From contig JASGVS010000012.1 in NCBI GenBank assembly GCA_030054835.1, forward strand, positions 62,001 through 126,000: a stretch of DNA of 64,000 bases. The letters run 5' to 3'. Below, piece by piece: positions 26,437 to 35,006 of this stretch (its first letter is position 1; every line of letters starts with the position of its first letter). Below the pieces are notes generated by a model. It worked only from the letters and a program-made list of their open reading frames with translations, was not told the DNA's origin and ran no database searches. Both the position numbers and the translations under genes were made by a program. This DNA is from UBA3910 sp002391465. GTDB taxonomy: Bacteria > Bacillota > Limnochordia > Darwinibacteriales > Darwinibacteriaceae.

Positions 26437-27348
26437 GTGTACGATTTAGCGATCATTGGTGGAGGACCTGCCGGTTTAACCGCGGGGCTGTATGGGGCTC
26501 GGGCCAACCTCAAGACAGTGATAATTGAGCGCGGCCTGTATGGAGGCCAGATGCAGAACACGCTCGAGATCGAAAACTATCCGGGAGTTGGCAGAGTTGA
26601 AGGCCCTGAGCTGTCGGAGCATATGTATCAGCAGGCCCTATCGGTTGGCGTGGAATGGAAGATGGGTGAGGTGACGGAAGTCGAACTCACGGGCCAACCT
26701 AAGACAATCACGGTGGGACGAGAAGTGATTCAGGCTCGCAGTGTAATTATTGCCAGCGGTGCCCAACCACGCAAACTGCAGGTACCCGGCGAGGAAGAAC
26801 TGGCGGGTAGGGGAGTCTCCTATTGTGCCACCTGTGACGGGGCGTTTTACACCGACTTGGACGTTGTGGTTGTAGGCGGCGGTGACTCCGCGGTAGAGGA
26901 AGGCATCTTTTTGACCAACTACGTCAATTCTGTGACCATTGTCCACCGCAGAGACAAATTGTCCGCTCAGCCCATTTTACAGGATAGGGCCTTTAAGAAC
27001 GAAAAGATTAAGTTTGTTTGGGATTCGGTTGTGGAGAGAATTGAAGGCGATCCGAAGGTGAGCGGTGTGTTGATCCGCAACGTGAAGGACGACACAACCC
27101 AGGTGTTACCCTGTTCCGGAGTGTTTATATACATCGGCTTCTTCCCCAACACCGACTACCTCAAAGGCAGCCCAATTTTGGATGAGTACGGCTATGTGAT
27201 TACAAAGCCGGACATGTCCACTGCCATCCCCGGCGTTTTTGCCGCCGGGGATGTACGCACCACTCCCCTGAGACAGATCGTCTCGGCAGCGGGTGATGGT
27301 GCAATCGCAGCCATGGAGGCCTATCGGTACTTGGAGAATCTCGAATAG
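26437..27348 (+). CDS. trxB: Thioredoxin-disulfide reductase-like FAD enzyme
   Basis: A 303-residue FAD/NAD(P)H oxidoreductase. GGGPAGLTAGLYGARANL binds FAD, SYCATCDGAFY carries the redox CxxC, VVVGGGDSAVEEGIFL binds NAD(P)H, and GVFAAGDVRT is the second FAD motif. Start: GTG 26437 gives MYDLAIIGGG and is 7 bases after AAGGAGG; the ATG at 26431 touches the ribosome site. As part of the rnf-apbE run it may use electrons related to the Rnf/ferredoxin pool, but the CATC motif marks it as thioredoxin reductase-like. Confidence 0.92.
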   Translation: MYDLAIIGGGPAGLTAGLYGARANLKTVIIERGLYGGQMQNTLEIENYPGVGRVEGPELSEHMYQQALSVGVEWKMGEVTEVELTGQPKTITVGREVIQARSVIIASGAQPRKLQVPGEEELAGRGVSYCATCDGAFYTDLDVVVVGGGDSAVEEGIFLTNYVNSVTIVHRRDKLSAQPILQDRAFKNEKIKFVWDSVVERIEGDPKVSGVLIRNVKDDTTQVLPCSGVFIYIGFFPNTDYLKGSPILDEYGYVITKPDMSTAIPGVFAAGDVRTTPLRQIVSAAGDGAIAAMEAYRYLENLE

Positions 27349-27378
27349 GGCGATATAGGTTATTACAGACGATGAAAA

Positions 27379-27427
27379 TGCATCCCCTCTCCCGAGGCTA
27401 AATCGGGGCAGGGGATGTATCTTTTTT
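27379..27427 (+). terminator. Intrinsic terminator after trxB
   Basis: A hairpin with outer arms CATCCCCT/AGGGGATG and inner arms CCCG/CGGG, followed by TTTTTT at 27422-27427. It ends the rnf-apbE-trxB run. Confidence 0.85.
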
Positions 27428-27473
27428 CCACCTCCCGCTTATACTAAGTTAAAGTATGCGGGGGGGTCGGCCT

Positions 27474-28310
27474 ATGCGTTATGTTTTTGCCGCGGTGCTG
27501 ATCGCTGCCCTAGCATCTAGCGTTTGGGCGGGAAGCTCCCTGATCCATTACGGCATGCGCGGCACAGATGTGAAAGAGATTCAGCAGATGCTCGTAGATT
27601 TGGGTCACGAGCTAGTTGTTGATGGCGTTTTTGGCCCAAAGACCAAGGCAGCCGTAATGCAGGTACAAAAAGATCTTGGCCTCAGAGTGGACGGAGTAGT
27701 TGGTCCCGAGACCCGGGCCGCCCTGGCCGAACTGAGGGAGGCTGTTGTGTCCTACACAGTCCAGCGGGGTGACAACCTCACAGCTATTGCCATGCGCTAT
27801 CAGACTACAGTAGACAGTATAGTCTCCTACAACAACCTCGACAATCCCCATCGCTTATTACCCGGGCAGGTTCTGCTTATTCCCACATCCGATCTGCCCG
27901 TTTTCGGTTCTGTCCTCTACCGCTTAGGGGGCATGATTTGGCCTGTCCAAGGACGGATCAGTTCCGGCTACGGTTACCGCACACACCCAGTAACAAAGGT
28001 GTACCATTTCCACGGTGGCATTGATATCGCCGTAGCCCACGGTACGCCAGTCCGGGCTGCCTTGGCTGGGAAAGTGGTCAAAGCTGGGAATTTGGGTGGT
28101 TTAGGCTTGGCGATAGTAATCGACCACGGTAATGAGATTACCACATGGTATGGCCACAACTCCGCCCTTTTGGTTCGGGTGGGGGATTATGTGCAGCAGG
28201 GACAGGTAATTGCCCGTTCCGGACGGACCGGGGTTGCCACTGGGCCCCATCTGGATTTTCGCATAAAAATAAGGGATCAAACGGTTGACCCCTTAAAATA
28301 TCTGCCCTAG
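27474..28310 (+). CDS. M23 peptidoglycan endopeptidase with PG-binding and LysM domains
   Basis: A 278-residue secreted cell-wall hydrolase. Signal peptide about residues 1-19 (ALASSVWA). PG_binding_1 domain about 20-78 (MRGTDVKEIQQML, VDGVFGPKTKAAV); LysM about 86-130 (YTVQRGDNLTAIAMRYQ); M23 domain about 150-275 with HGGIDIAVAHG, WYGHNS and GPHLDFRI supplying the zinc ligands of LytM-type enzymes. Lies directly after the trxB terminator, so it is its own unit. Confidence 0.92.
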   Translation: MRYVFAAVLIAALASSVWAGSSLIHYGMRGTDVKEIQQMLVDLGHELVVDGVFGPKTKAAVMQVQKDLGLRVDGVVGPETRAALAELREAVVSYTVQRGDNLTAIAMRYQTTVDSIVSYNNLDNPHRLLPGQVLLIPTSDLPVFGSVLYRLGGMIWPVQGRISSGYGYRTHPVTKVYHFHGGIDIAVAHGTPVRAALAGKVVKAGNLGGLGLAIVIDHGNEITTWYGHNSALLVRVGDYVQQGQVIARSGRTGVATGPHLDFRIKIRDQTVDPLKYLP

Positions 28311-28316
28311 TAAAAG

Positions 28317-28586
28317 CTATTTCAACAGCCGATCTAGTGCCTCCATCAGCTCCTCCATCGCTTCCCCTTCGTCCTTACCTTCCTCTAATGCTTCGCGCAG
28401 ACAGGTCGTGGAAAAGGAACTGAAAACGGCTTTGCCCACTTGGGCCATGGCCCCCCGGGCCGCGGCGATCTGGGTGAGGATTTCCAGGCAGGGTGCTTCT
28501 TCCTCAACCATCCGTTGAACACCCTTAATCTGTCCTTCGATCCTTTTTAAGCGCTGGAGCACGTTGGTCTTGTTATCCCGGCTCAC
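28317..28586 (-). CDS. CsoR/CstR-family metal- or persulfide-sensing repressor
   Basis: An 89-residue DUF156 helical repressor. Core motif VLQRLKRIEGQIKGVQRMVEE. Of the CsoR copper ligands, the first Cys (EAPCLEIL) and last Cys (FSTTCLREAL) are present, but the His four residues before the second Cys is a Phe, so the protein looks like the two-cysteine CstR branch that senses persulfides. Start GTG 28586 is chosen because a near-consensus promoter covers the longer upstream frame and GGAGAAAGG precedes this GTG. The target may be its own promoter; no sulfur-oxidation genes are adjacent. Confidence 0.85.
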   Translation of the reverse strand: MSRDNKTNVLQRLKRIEGQIKGVQRMVEEEAPCLEILTQIAAARGAMAQVGKAVFSSFSTTCLREALEEGKDEGEAMEELMEALDRLLK

Positions 28587-28608
28587 TTCGATCACCCTTT
28601 CTCCTAAG

Positions 28609-28637
28609 ATCATAATCTTTGACTCCACTTGTGTCAA
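28609..28637 (-). promoter_or_regulatory. Promoter of the CsoR/CstR-like gene
   Basis: On the minus strand a perfect -35 TTGACA (28637-28632), a 17-base spacer and -10 TATGAT (28614-28609). It gives a leader of about 15 bases before GTG 28586. Confidence 0.8.
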
Positions 28638-28717
28638 ACGGCTGTTTTTGACCCATCCTTTATTTTCGCAAGGAAAAACGAGGTAAGAGGCGAAATTATG
28701 GGGAGAGGTGATCAGCA

Positions 28718-29608
28718 GTGATTGCTTGTGTACAGATGAAGCTGGAAATGGAAAACTATCGGACTGAGGCGGCGTTCTCAGCTAAAATAATGGAGATTAT
28801 GGGCCGTGTCCGGGCAGAAGCGGGAGATGGGCCCCTTCTCGTTGTCTTTCCGGAACACGTGGGTACCTTCTGCTTGCTGTGCGATGCCCCCGAGCGGGTA
28901 TGGTCTCAGCCTACCTTTGCTTCTGCAGCTAAGGCGCTGCTGAGAGGCAGTATACCTTCGGTCCTCTACCATTTGTTAAACTACAGGGTTTCCCCTACTC
29001 GCGCTTTGGTGTTGGCAAAAGCCGCGGCAGCTGAGCGGGTTTATCTTTCTGCCTTTAAGCAAGCTGCGCTGGAATACGGCGCGTGGATTGTGGCAGGTTC
29101 CGCCGTATTGCGCTGGGGTGAAACAAGGCGAGTCTTCAATACCGCCCCGGTGTTCACTCCCACCGGCCAGTTGATCCACCGCCAGCATAAGGTGAATCTG
29201 GTGGAGATGGAGGGGAGTAAGGGTCTGGATGTGGATGGCGCTCCGCTTAATTACATCAGCGTTGTGCAGAGTCCGTTTGGCAATTTAGGTGTGGCCGTCT
29301 GTTTGGATGCCTTTTCTGCTGACGTGCGCGAACGCCTCAAGAGTCTGGGAGCAGAAATCCTGATTCAACCCTCCGCCAACAACCACCCCTGGAACGAATG
29401 GCAGCAGGAAGATTGGCTGCGGAGTAGTTATCAAGCGGTTGTGGAGAGGGGAGAGTTTGCCTTAGCGGTTAACCCTATGTTAGTAGGGGACCTCTGGGAT
29501 CTGTCCTTTGCGGGCCAGTCCAGCATTATTACACCGGAAGGCTATGCGGCTAGGGCAGAAACGGCAGATCAGGAGGAAATTCTGCTGTACAAAAGGCCTC
29601 AGGCCTAG
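28718..29608 (+). CDS. Carbon-nitrogen hydrolase (nitrilase superfamily)
   Basis: A 296-residue cytoplasmic hydrolase of the nitrilase/amidase/N-carbamoylase superfamily. The catalytic triad is in place: Glu in VVFPEHVG, Lys in HRQHKVNLVEME and Cys in GVAVCLDAF. GTG start at 28718 after GGGAGAGG. It acts on an amide or nitrile C-N bond; the substrate cannot be inferred and there is no operon partner on this strand. Its last four bases overlap the convergent alanine racemase. Confidence 0.88.
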   Translation: MIACVQMKLEMENYRTEAAFSAKIMEIMGRVRAEAGDGPLLVVFPEHVGTFCLLCDAPERVWSQPTFASAAKALLRGSIPSVLYHLLNYRVSPTRALVLAKAAAAERVYLSAFKQAALEYGAWIVAGSAVLRWGETRRVFNTAPVFTPTGQLIHRQHKVNLVEMEGSKGLDVDGAPLNYISVVQSPFGNLGVAVCLDAFSADVRERLKSLGAEILIQPSANNHPWNEWQQEDWLRSSYQAVVERGEFALAVNPMLVGDLWDLSFAGQSSIITPEGYAARAETADQEEILLYKRPQA

Positions 29609-30774
29609 GGATACTCTTGCCTAAGGCGACCACCTACCAGATAGATTTTGGGCAGGCTTTGGGACGCTGTGACCCGGCGCATGGCAGCTGTTACCACATC
29701 ACCCTCCTCAAGCTCCGGGACACTACTTAAATCGACACACGTGAGCCCCATGCCGATCCGTCCCAGGATTGGCAGGGGTTTTTTATTATGGGAAATGGGT
29801 GAGGGAGGAGATATGATCACTCTGCCTACGACAGAGCCGATTTGGCGCCAGGGCGATTTTTCCGGCTCCAGCATAAGGCCGTGGCTGTAGCCAAGGGGGA
29901 TAATCCCGGCCCTGACAGGTCTTTTTGTGCGGTATTCCCTTCCATAGCCAATAGTTTCACCTTTGGCGAATTGGCGGATCTGGATAATGCGCGCTTTACA
30001 CTCCCAGGTGGGGAGGAGCTGCCAGCTATCATCTAAGGGAACGGGGCTTTGACCGTAGAGGAGGGTACCGATGCGAACTAAATTGAGGTGGCTTTCGGGG
30101 TACAGGACGAAGGCTGCGCTGTTTGCTGCATGCCAGTATAGCTCATGCCAGCCATGGGCCTGGAGGAGCGTACGCACCTCCAAAAGTTGGCTTAACTGAT
30201 ATCTCGTAAAAACCGGATCGGCAAAAGCCGCGGAAAAATGGGTGAACACCCCCTGCAACTTGAGCCAGGGGGTTTTTTTGATCAGGGCAGCCAGCATTGG
30301 TATTTCTTCCAACCGGGCCCCTAAACGTCCTAAGCCGGTGTCAATCTTGAGCTCTACCGATGTTCTCTGTCCTTTAGCCTTAGCGATCGCAGTGAGCTGA
30401 TGGATAAGCTTTCCAGTGCATACGGTGGGAGTCAGTCTGTATTTGCAGACCAAATCAAGCTGGTCTGGGAGGGGTGGGGTCAAGAGGAGAATGGATACGT
30501 CCCGCACCTTTCTGACGATGGGCAGAGCCTCATCAACAGTGCTAACCGCGAGTCGCTTGTAACCCTGTTTCTTCAGAAAGGCGGCGATGGCTGGGGCACC
30601 GTGACCGTAGGCATCTCCCTTGAGAACGGGGAGGACGGGGACTTTACTGTGCTTCTCCAACTCCCCGAGGTTGTGCTGTAGGTTGTCCAGATTGACCTCT
30701 ATCCAAGCGGAGTGCTTTAGTTGGGGTGTCTTAGTGTGCGCAGCCAGCGGTGTGCCTGTAGAAGGCGCTGCCAT
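29605..30774 (-). CDS. alr: Alanine racemase
   Basis: A 389-residue PLP enzyme making D-alanine for peptidoglycan. PLP lysine lies in VLPVLKGDAYGHG; the catalytic Tyr region is IGYGREYRT; TLLYGQSP and LGRIGMGLTCVDLS are family motifs. Start ATG 30774 lies 58 bases inside the preceding femAB-type gene and is supported by AAGGGGGG six to seven bases upstream, so the two are translationally linked. D-Ala production fits with the flanking DD-carboxypeptidase, FemAB-type and PBP genes. Confidence 0.93.
   Translation of the reverse strand: MAAPSTGTPLAAHTKTPQLKHSAWIEVNLDNLQHNLGELEKHSKVPVLPVLKGDAYGHGAPAIAAFLKKQGYKRLAVSTVDEALPIVRKVRDVSILLLTPPLPDQLDLVCKYRLTPTVCTGKLIHQLTAIAKAKGQRTSVELKIDTGLGRLGARLEEIPMLAALIKKTPWLKLQGVFTHFSAAFADPVFTRYQLSQLLEVRTLLQAHGWHELYWHAANSAAFVLYPESHLNLVRIGTLLYGQSPVPLDDSWQLLPTWECKARIIQIRQFAKGETIGYGREYRTKRPVRAGIIPLGYSHGLMLEPEKSPWRQIGSVVGRVIISPPSPISHNKKPLPILGRIGMGLTCVDLSSVPELEEGDVVTAAMRRVTASQSLPKIYLVGGRLRQEYP
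30249..30279 (+). terminator. Strong terminator-like hairpin on the antisense strand of alr
   Basis: On the plus strand CCCCCTG, a 10-base loop, CAGGGGG and then TTTTTTT. It lies inside alr but in the orientation that would stop transcripts running on from the convergent nitrilase gene, about 640 bases past its stop. It may be a coincidence of coding sequence (alr residues Lys-Lys give the T run). Confidence 0.5.
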
Positions 30775-31766
30775 AGGAAATACCCCCCTTTAGCAAGGGG
30801 AAGGTCGTACTCACCCACGTACTCCACCAACTGGGCACCAAACCCTTCCTTAAACCGATACAGTCCATAAAGGGGATGGTCAGGATCAAGATTACCTGAC
30901 ACTCCGCGGAAATCATAGACCCGGCAACCTTGGCTTTTGGCAAAGCGGATCATTTCCCACTGGATGAGCGTTGCTGCCTGCAGGTTACGCTTATTGTTGC
31001 TGGATGCGCCATAGACATACCACGCGCGATTGTTCAGAATAAAGAGGATGGCTCCGGCCAGAAGCTCTCCTTCGTGTCTGGCCAGAAACAAATGGGCTAG
31101 TTTATGTTCCATAAGTTCGTCCCAGAGGGTGTAAAAGTATGAACTGGATCGGATGGTAAAGCGGTCCCGCTGTGCCGTTTCTTCCAGCAGCTTATAAAAT
31201 TCATCCATCAGCGCTTTCTCTTTTACCCTAGTAACGACTACCTCTTTGCGCTGGGCGTAGCGGATGTTGTAACGGGTTTTGCTTTTCATGTTGCCCAGCA
31301 GCTCCTCGCAGGAGGGGCCAAGGTCCAGGGTCATGACAAAGCGGGGCTGGGTGCCACCGAAATCTAGTCCGGTATCGATTGGTACTAGGTCAAGCTTACT
31401 TGCTAGCTCTGACCAATGGGAGTTGTCTTTACGAAGGGGGGGATCCATTTTCCAGACTACCGCCCCTTTACTGCGGCAGAAGCTGGCTCCCCCTTGCCAA
31501 ATGGCTGCCAATGCTTCAGGCGAGGAAAAGACTGGGCCCCTAGGTGAGTAGGCAAGTTTGAGGGGAAGGGGGGAGAGATCTTTGATTAAGATGAGGGCAC
31601 TGGCTAGTATCTTCCCCTTATCTTCAGCGGCCAGGGGATAGTACTCCCAGCCGTGGCCTGCCTTCAGCCTGCCCCAGTTTGTGGTCTGCAGTACATCTCC
31701 GTTCGGATGGGAAGCGACATAGTGATTGAAGAGGCGTTCCTGTTCGAAGTAAATCTTTACTTCCAT
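30717..31766 (-). CDS. FemAB-family peptidoglycan bridge/aminoacyltransferase-like protein
   Basis: A 349-residue GNAT-fold transferase of the FemX/FemAB type, which add amino acids from aminoacyl-tRNA to the lipid II stem peptide. Motifs: DVLQTTNWGRLKAGHGWEYY at the N-terminus, TRYNIRYAQRKEVVV in the first domain and YDFRGVSG in the second. The ATG at 31766 has AGGAGGTTAGG upstream. First gene of the femAB-alr unit, divergent from the DD-carboxypeptidase gene. Which amino acid is added is not predictable. Confidence 0.9.
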   Translation of the reverse strand: MEVKIYFEQERLFNHYVASHPNGDVLQTTNWGRLKAGHGWEYYPLAAEDKGKILASALILIKDLSPLPLKLAYSPRGPVFSSPEALAAIWQGGASFCRSKGAVVWKMDPPLRKDNSHWSELASKLDLVPIDTGLDFGGTQPRFVMTLDLGPSCEELLGNMKSKTRYNIRYAQRKEVVVTRVKEKALMDEFYKLLEETAQRDRFTIRSSSYFYTLWDELMEHKLAHLFLARHEGELLAGAILFILNNRAWYVYGASSNNKRNLQAATLIQWEMIRFAKSQGCRVYDFRGVSGNLDPDHPLYGLYRFKEGFGAQLVEYVGEYDLPLAKGGYFLWQRLLQAHRWLRTLRHPN

Positions 31767-31852
31767 ACCTAACCTCCTTTCACTACCAGATTCAGTATAT
31801 GTACTAATTACGGAACCCGGTACGTATTTATTCTTAGGGAAGGGGGAAAGAA

Positions 31853-33001
31853 ATGCGCCGCTATGCAAGCCTGCTTTGTGCAGTGCTCTTTTTCATAATC
31901 TGTATTCACTCTCTGGCCCATGCCCTCGAGCCTGTGCCCGATTTGAGTGCGATTGCCTATGTGCTTTACGACGGGGACTATGACTATGTGATTCTGGGGA
32001 AAAACGCGGAACAGCTCAGGTCCATCGCCAGCTTAACAAAGTTAATGACCCTGCTTTGTGCAGTGGAATTGGTGGAAGCGGGGGAGATCAACCTCGACGA
32101 TGTGATAACGGCAAGTGCCCGGGCTGAAAGCCGGGATGGGACCCAGATCAAGCTCCGTGCCGGCGATCGCTTTACACTTGAGGAACTGCTCTACGCTACC
32201 GCCTTAGTGTCGGCCAACGACGCTGCGGTTGCGGTGGCTGAGTATGTGGCGGGCTCAGAGGCGCAGTTCTGCCGGTTGATGAATGAGAAAGCCAAAGCCC
32301 TGGGATTAACAAACACCAACTACACAGACTGCACCGGTCTGATCTCCATTTTCAGCAACAATTACTCCACCGCTTTGGATCAGGCCAAACTGCTGCGGGC
32401 TGGCCTTGAGCATGATCTGTTTCGCAAAATCCTTGGCACGCAGGAGTATTACCTAAAGGCCCAGGACAGGAAGATCGTGAACACGCACCCACTTTTGGAA
32501 CTGCCGGGAGTGGAAGGGGGCAAAACAGGGGCCACCACACCGGCAGGCCACACCCTAGCAACATCTGTGCAGGTGGATGGGCGTCGTTTGATTTCGGTCA
32601 TCCTGGGAGCTAGAAGTCGGGAGGTACGTAATGAAGAGGCGAAAATACTGCACGAGTGGGCTGAGAAAAACCTTGTAGGCTTAATTTCAAAGGAGCAGGT
32701 ACTCACGCCTGTATTGGTTCCCGATGGGGTGCTCCATGAAATTCAGGGCGTCTTGGCGTCCGATTTTTCTCTCGTAGCAGTATCTGAAAAGGATCTGGAG
32801 TTTGACACCAAGGTGGAGCTGCTGCCCAATCTGCGGGCACCCATCGATAGGGGAGACAAGGTAGGAGAACTGGTTATCCTCCGCGACAAGGAGGAATTCC
32901 TCCGCCTGGATATTGTCGCCCACCAAAGCACCGGCCTGGCCTCTTGGCTGCGGCGTATCTTTAACAAGGCAATCCATTTCTTCAAAGGGTTAGGCAGGTG
33001 A
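31853..33001 (+). CDS. D-alanyl-D-alanine carboxypeptidase (DacF/PBP5-like)
   Basis: A 382-residue serine DD-carboxypeptidase, exported by a signal peptide (ending SLAHA). Active-site motifs: SLTK (SxxK), SAND (SxN) and GGKTGAT (KTG). The C-terminal beta domain (about 285-360) and a weak amphipathic tail (WLRRIFNKAIHFFKGLG) match PBP5-type membrane association. ATG 31853 has AAGGGGGAAAG upstream. The PASTA-type PBP gene follows four bases later. Divergent from femAB. Confidence 0.92.
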   Translation: MRRYASLLCAVLFFIICIHSLAHALEPVPDLSAIAYVLYDGDYDYVILGKNAEQLRSIASLTKLMTLLCAVELVEAGEINLDDVITASARAESRDGTQIKLRAGDRFTLEELLYATALVSANDAAVAVAEYVAGSEAQFCRLMNEKAKALGLTNTNYTDCTGLISIFSNNYSTALDQAKLLRAGLEHDLFRKILGTQEYYLKAQDRKIVNTHPLLELPGVEGGKTGATTPAGHTLATSVQVDGRRLISVILGARSREVRNEEAKILHEWAEKNLVGLISKEQVLTPVLVPDGVLHEIQGVLASDFSLVAVSEKDLEFDTKVELLPNLRAPIDRGDKVGELVILRDKEEFLRLDIVAHQSTGLASWLRRIFNKAIHFFKGLGR

Positions 33002-33005
33002 GACA

Positions 33006-34934
33006 ATGGCACGTTTTTCCGAGTTCCGGGTCCAGCGACGGGTGCTTTTTCTGCTGCTGATAATTGTGCTTGGTTCAGTTCTTTTAACCGCGCGCCTGGC
33101 CTACGTACAGCTTTACCAAAATGAATTCTTCCAGACAAAGGCGGTGGAACAACGCCTGCAGAAGATCCCCCTGGAAGGGCTGCGGGGTTCGATCTATGAC
33201 CGTAACGGTATTCCACTGGCCCTCAGCATTAACGCCAACACCGTGTACGCCATTCCGGCGGAGGTGGAAAACCCCGCCGATACTGCCCGGGTCTTGGCCC
33301 AGCTGCTCGAACTAGAGGAAGAGTTCATCATGGCGAGGCTGCGGAAACGTTCGGCTGTAGAGTGGTTGAAAAAGAAAGTATCCGACGAATTGGCCTGGCA
33401 AATTGCTGCCCTAGATTTACCTGGCATCGGCGTGGTACCCACGTCTACGCGGGTTTATCCTTACGGATCAATAGCACCCCAAGTGTTGGGCTTTGTGGGT
33501 ATAGATAACCAGGGTTTGGAGGGTTTGGAGCTTTACTACGATGAGTACCTGCGGGGTAAGCCCGGTGCCGCTGTATATGAACGGGATGCCTACGGACGGG
33601 CGATAGAAGGGGGCATTAGGGGGTACCTCCCCGGGGAAAAAGGCGCCGATTTATACCTTACTATTGATTACTTCGTGCAGCGCATGGCGGAGGAAGAGGT
33701 GCGGCGGGCTACACTGGAGACCGGTTCGCGCTTAGGTTTGATTGTAGTTACCGATCCCCGTACGGGGGAAATACTGGCTAACGCCATTTATCCCACCTAT
33801 GACATAGAGGATGTGTTGAGCTACCCGGTGGACAGGCGGAGGAACATTGCGGTTACAGATACCTACGAGCCCGGTTCCACCTTTAAGGCGGTTACAGCGG
33901 CCTTAGCCCTCGATGCAGGGGTGGCAACGCTCCATACCGGTTTCTTCGATCCTGGTTACATCCGGGTGTCGGGCTGGACCATCCGCTGCTGGAACCGGGG
34001 GGGCCACGGACCCCAATCCTTTGCCCAGACGATGCAGAATTCCTGTAACCCCTTTTACTGTAAACTGGCTCTGGATTTGGGTCCGGAACGTTATTATGAT
34101 GGCCTAACCAGTTTCAATTTGGGTTACCCCATGGGCGTAGACTTTCCAGGGGAGCGGGGCGGTACGCTGCGGCCCCCGTCCGATAAGGTTCCTTTAGTTA
34201 CCTGGGCCAATATTGGCTTTGGTCAGGGCCTTGCCATCACACCGCTCCAATTGATCGCCGGCTTTGGTGCCATTGCCAACGACGGCATCTATTCAGTACC
34301 CCATTATGTGCGGGAAATTGTAACAGAGGGGGGAAGTTTCCCTCCTGATATTCCCGACCAGCGGCAGATTATCAGCAAAGAATCGGCCAATACAACCGCT
34401 TATGTTCTGCGAACGGCGATTTCCCAGGGTACGGGCAAGCATGCGGAGGTACCGGGTTATTTGGTCGCAGGTAAAACGGGAACGGCACAGCTAGTTGAAC
34501 AGGGACGCTACTCCCACTCCAAGATGGTTACTTCCTTTGCGGGCTTTGCTCCCTATGATGATCCGCAGATGGCGGGGCTTTTGGTTCTGTGGGAGCCCCA
34601 GGGGGCGTTCTACGGCGGTGTGATTGCCAGTCCGGTGTTTTCCAGGCTGGCCTCTAAGGTACTTCCTTATTTGGGTGTTGAACGGAGGGTAGAAGTGAGA
34701 GGCGAAGTAAGGCAGGTTGTGGTGCCCGATGTGGGTGGGCTGGCTGTGTCAGAAGCCCAGGCGCTACTGCAGCGGGCAGGCTTCGAAGTGGAGATCGTGG
34801 GGGACGGCAGTAGGATCATTGGGCAGGTGCCCGCAGCCGAAGCGAAAGTATCAGCAGGAACGTTAGTATACATTTACACCGACGTGGATTATCTGCCAGC
34901 CAGCAGCGAAATACCAAATCCTCCCGGGGCATAG
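33006..34934 (+). CDS. Penicillin-binding transpeptidase with PASTA domain (SpoVD/Pbp2B class)
   Basis: A 642-residue class B PBP: one N-terminal helix (about 14-36), dimerisation/pedestal domain, transpeptidase with STFKAV (SxxK), SCN in MQNSCNPFY and GKTGTAQL (KTG), and one PASTA domain at about 575-630 (VVVPDVGGLAVSEAQALLQRAG). The layout matches SpoVD or the elongation/division PBPs of Bacillota; a specific role (sporulation or septation) is not decidable. Four bases after the carboxypeptidase gene, so one operon. Confidence 0.9.
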   Translation: MARFSEFRVQRRVLFLLLIIVLGSVLLTARLAYVQLYQNEFFQTKAVEQRLQKIPLEGLRGSIYDRNGIPLALSINANTVYAIPAEVENPADTARVLAQLLELEEEFIMARLRKRSAVEWLKKKVSDELAWQIAALDLPGIGVVPTSTRVYPYGSIAPQVLGFVGIDNQGLEGLELYYDEYLRGKPGAAVYERDAYGRAIEGGIRGYLPGEKGADLYLTIDYFVQRMAEEEVRRATLETGSRLGLIVVTDPRTGEILANAIYPTYDIEDVLSYPVDRRRNIAVTDTYEPGSTFKAVTAALALDAGVATLHTGFFDPGYIRVSGWTIRCWNRGGHGPQSFAQTMQNSCNPFYCKLALDLGPERYYDGLTSFNLGYPMGVDFPGERGGTLRPPSDKVPLVTWANIGFGQGLAITPLQLIAGFGAIANDGIYSVPHYVREIVTEGGSFPPDIPDQRQIISKESANTTAYVLRTAISQGTGKHAEVPGYLVAGKTGTAQLVEQGRYSHSKMVTSFAGFAPYDDPQMAGLLVLWEPQGAFYGGVIASPVFSRLASKVLPYLGVERRVEVRGEVRQVVVPDVGGLAVSEAQALLQRAGFEVEIVGDGSRIIGQVPAAEAKVSAGTLVYIYTDVDYLPASSEIPNPPGA

Positions 34935-34960
34935 TAGGTTAACAGGGAAATTGATTTCTA

Positions 34961-34978
34961 CGGCGAATAATTTCACGA
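34961..34978 (+). promoter_or_regulatory. Candidate Rex operator upstream of the antiporter-like gene pair
   Basis: On the minus strand the halves are TCGTGAA (6 of 7) and TTCGCCG (4 of 7) around an A/T-only centre, the spacing of a Rex operator. It lies 29 bases before the start of the downstream gene. Confidence 0.35.
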
Positions 34979-35006
34979 GAAATGAATAACCCAAGGGGGA
35001 CTCGTG

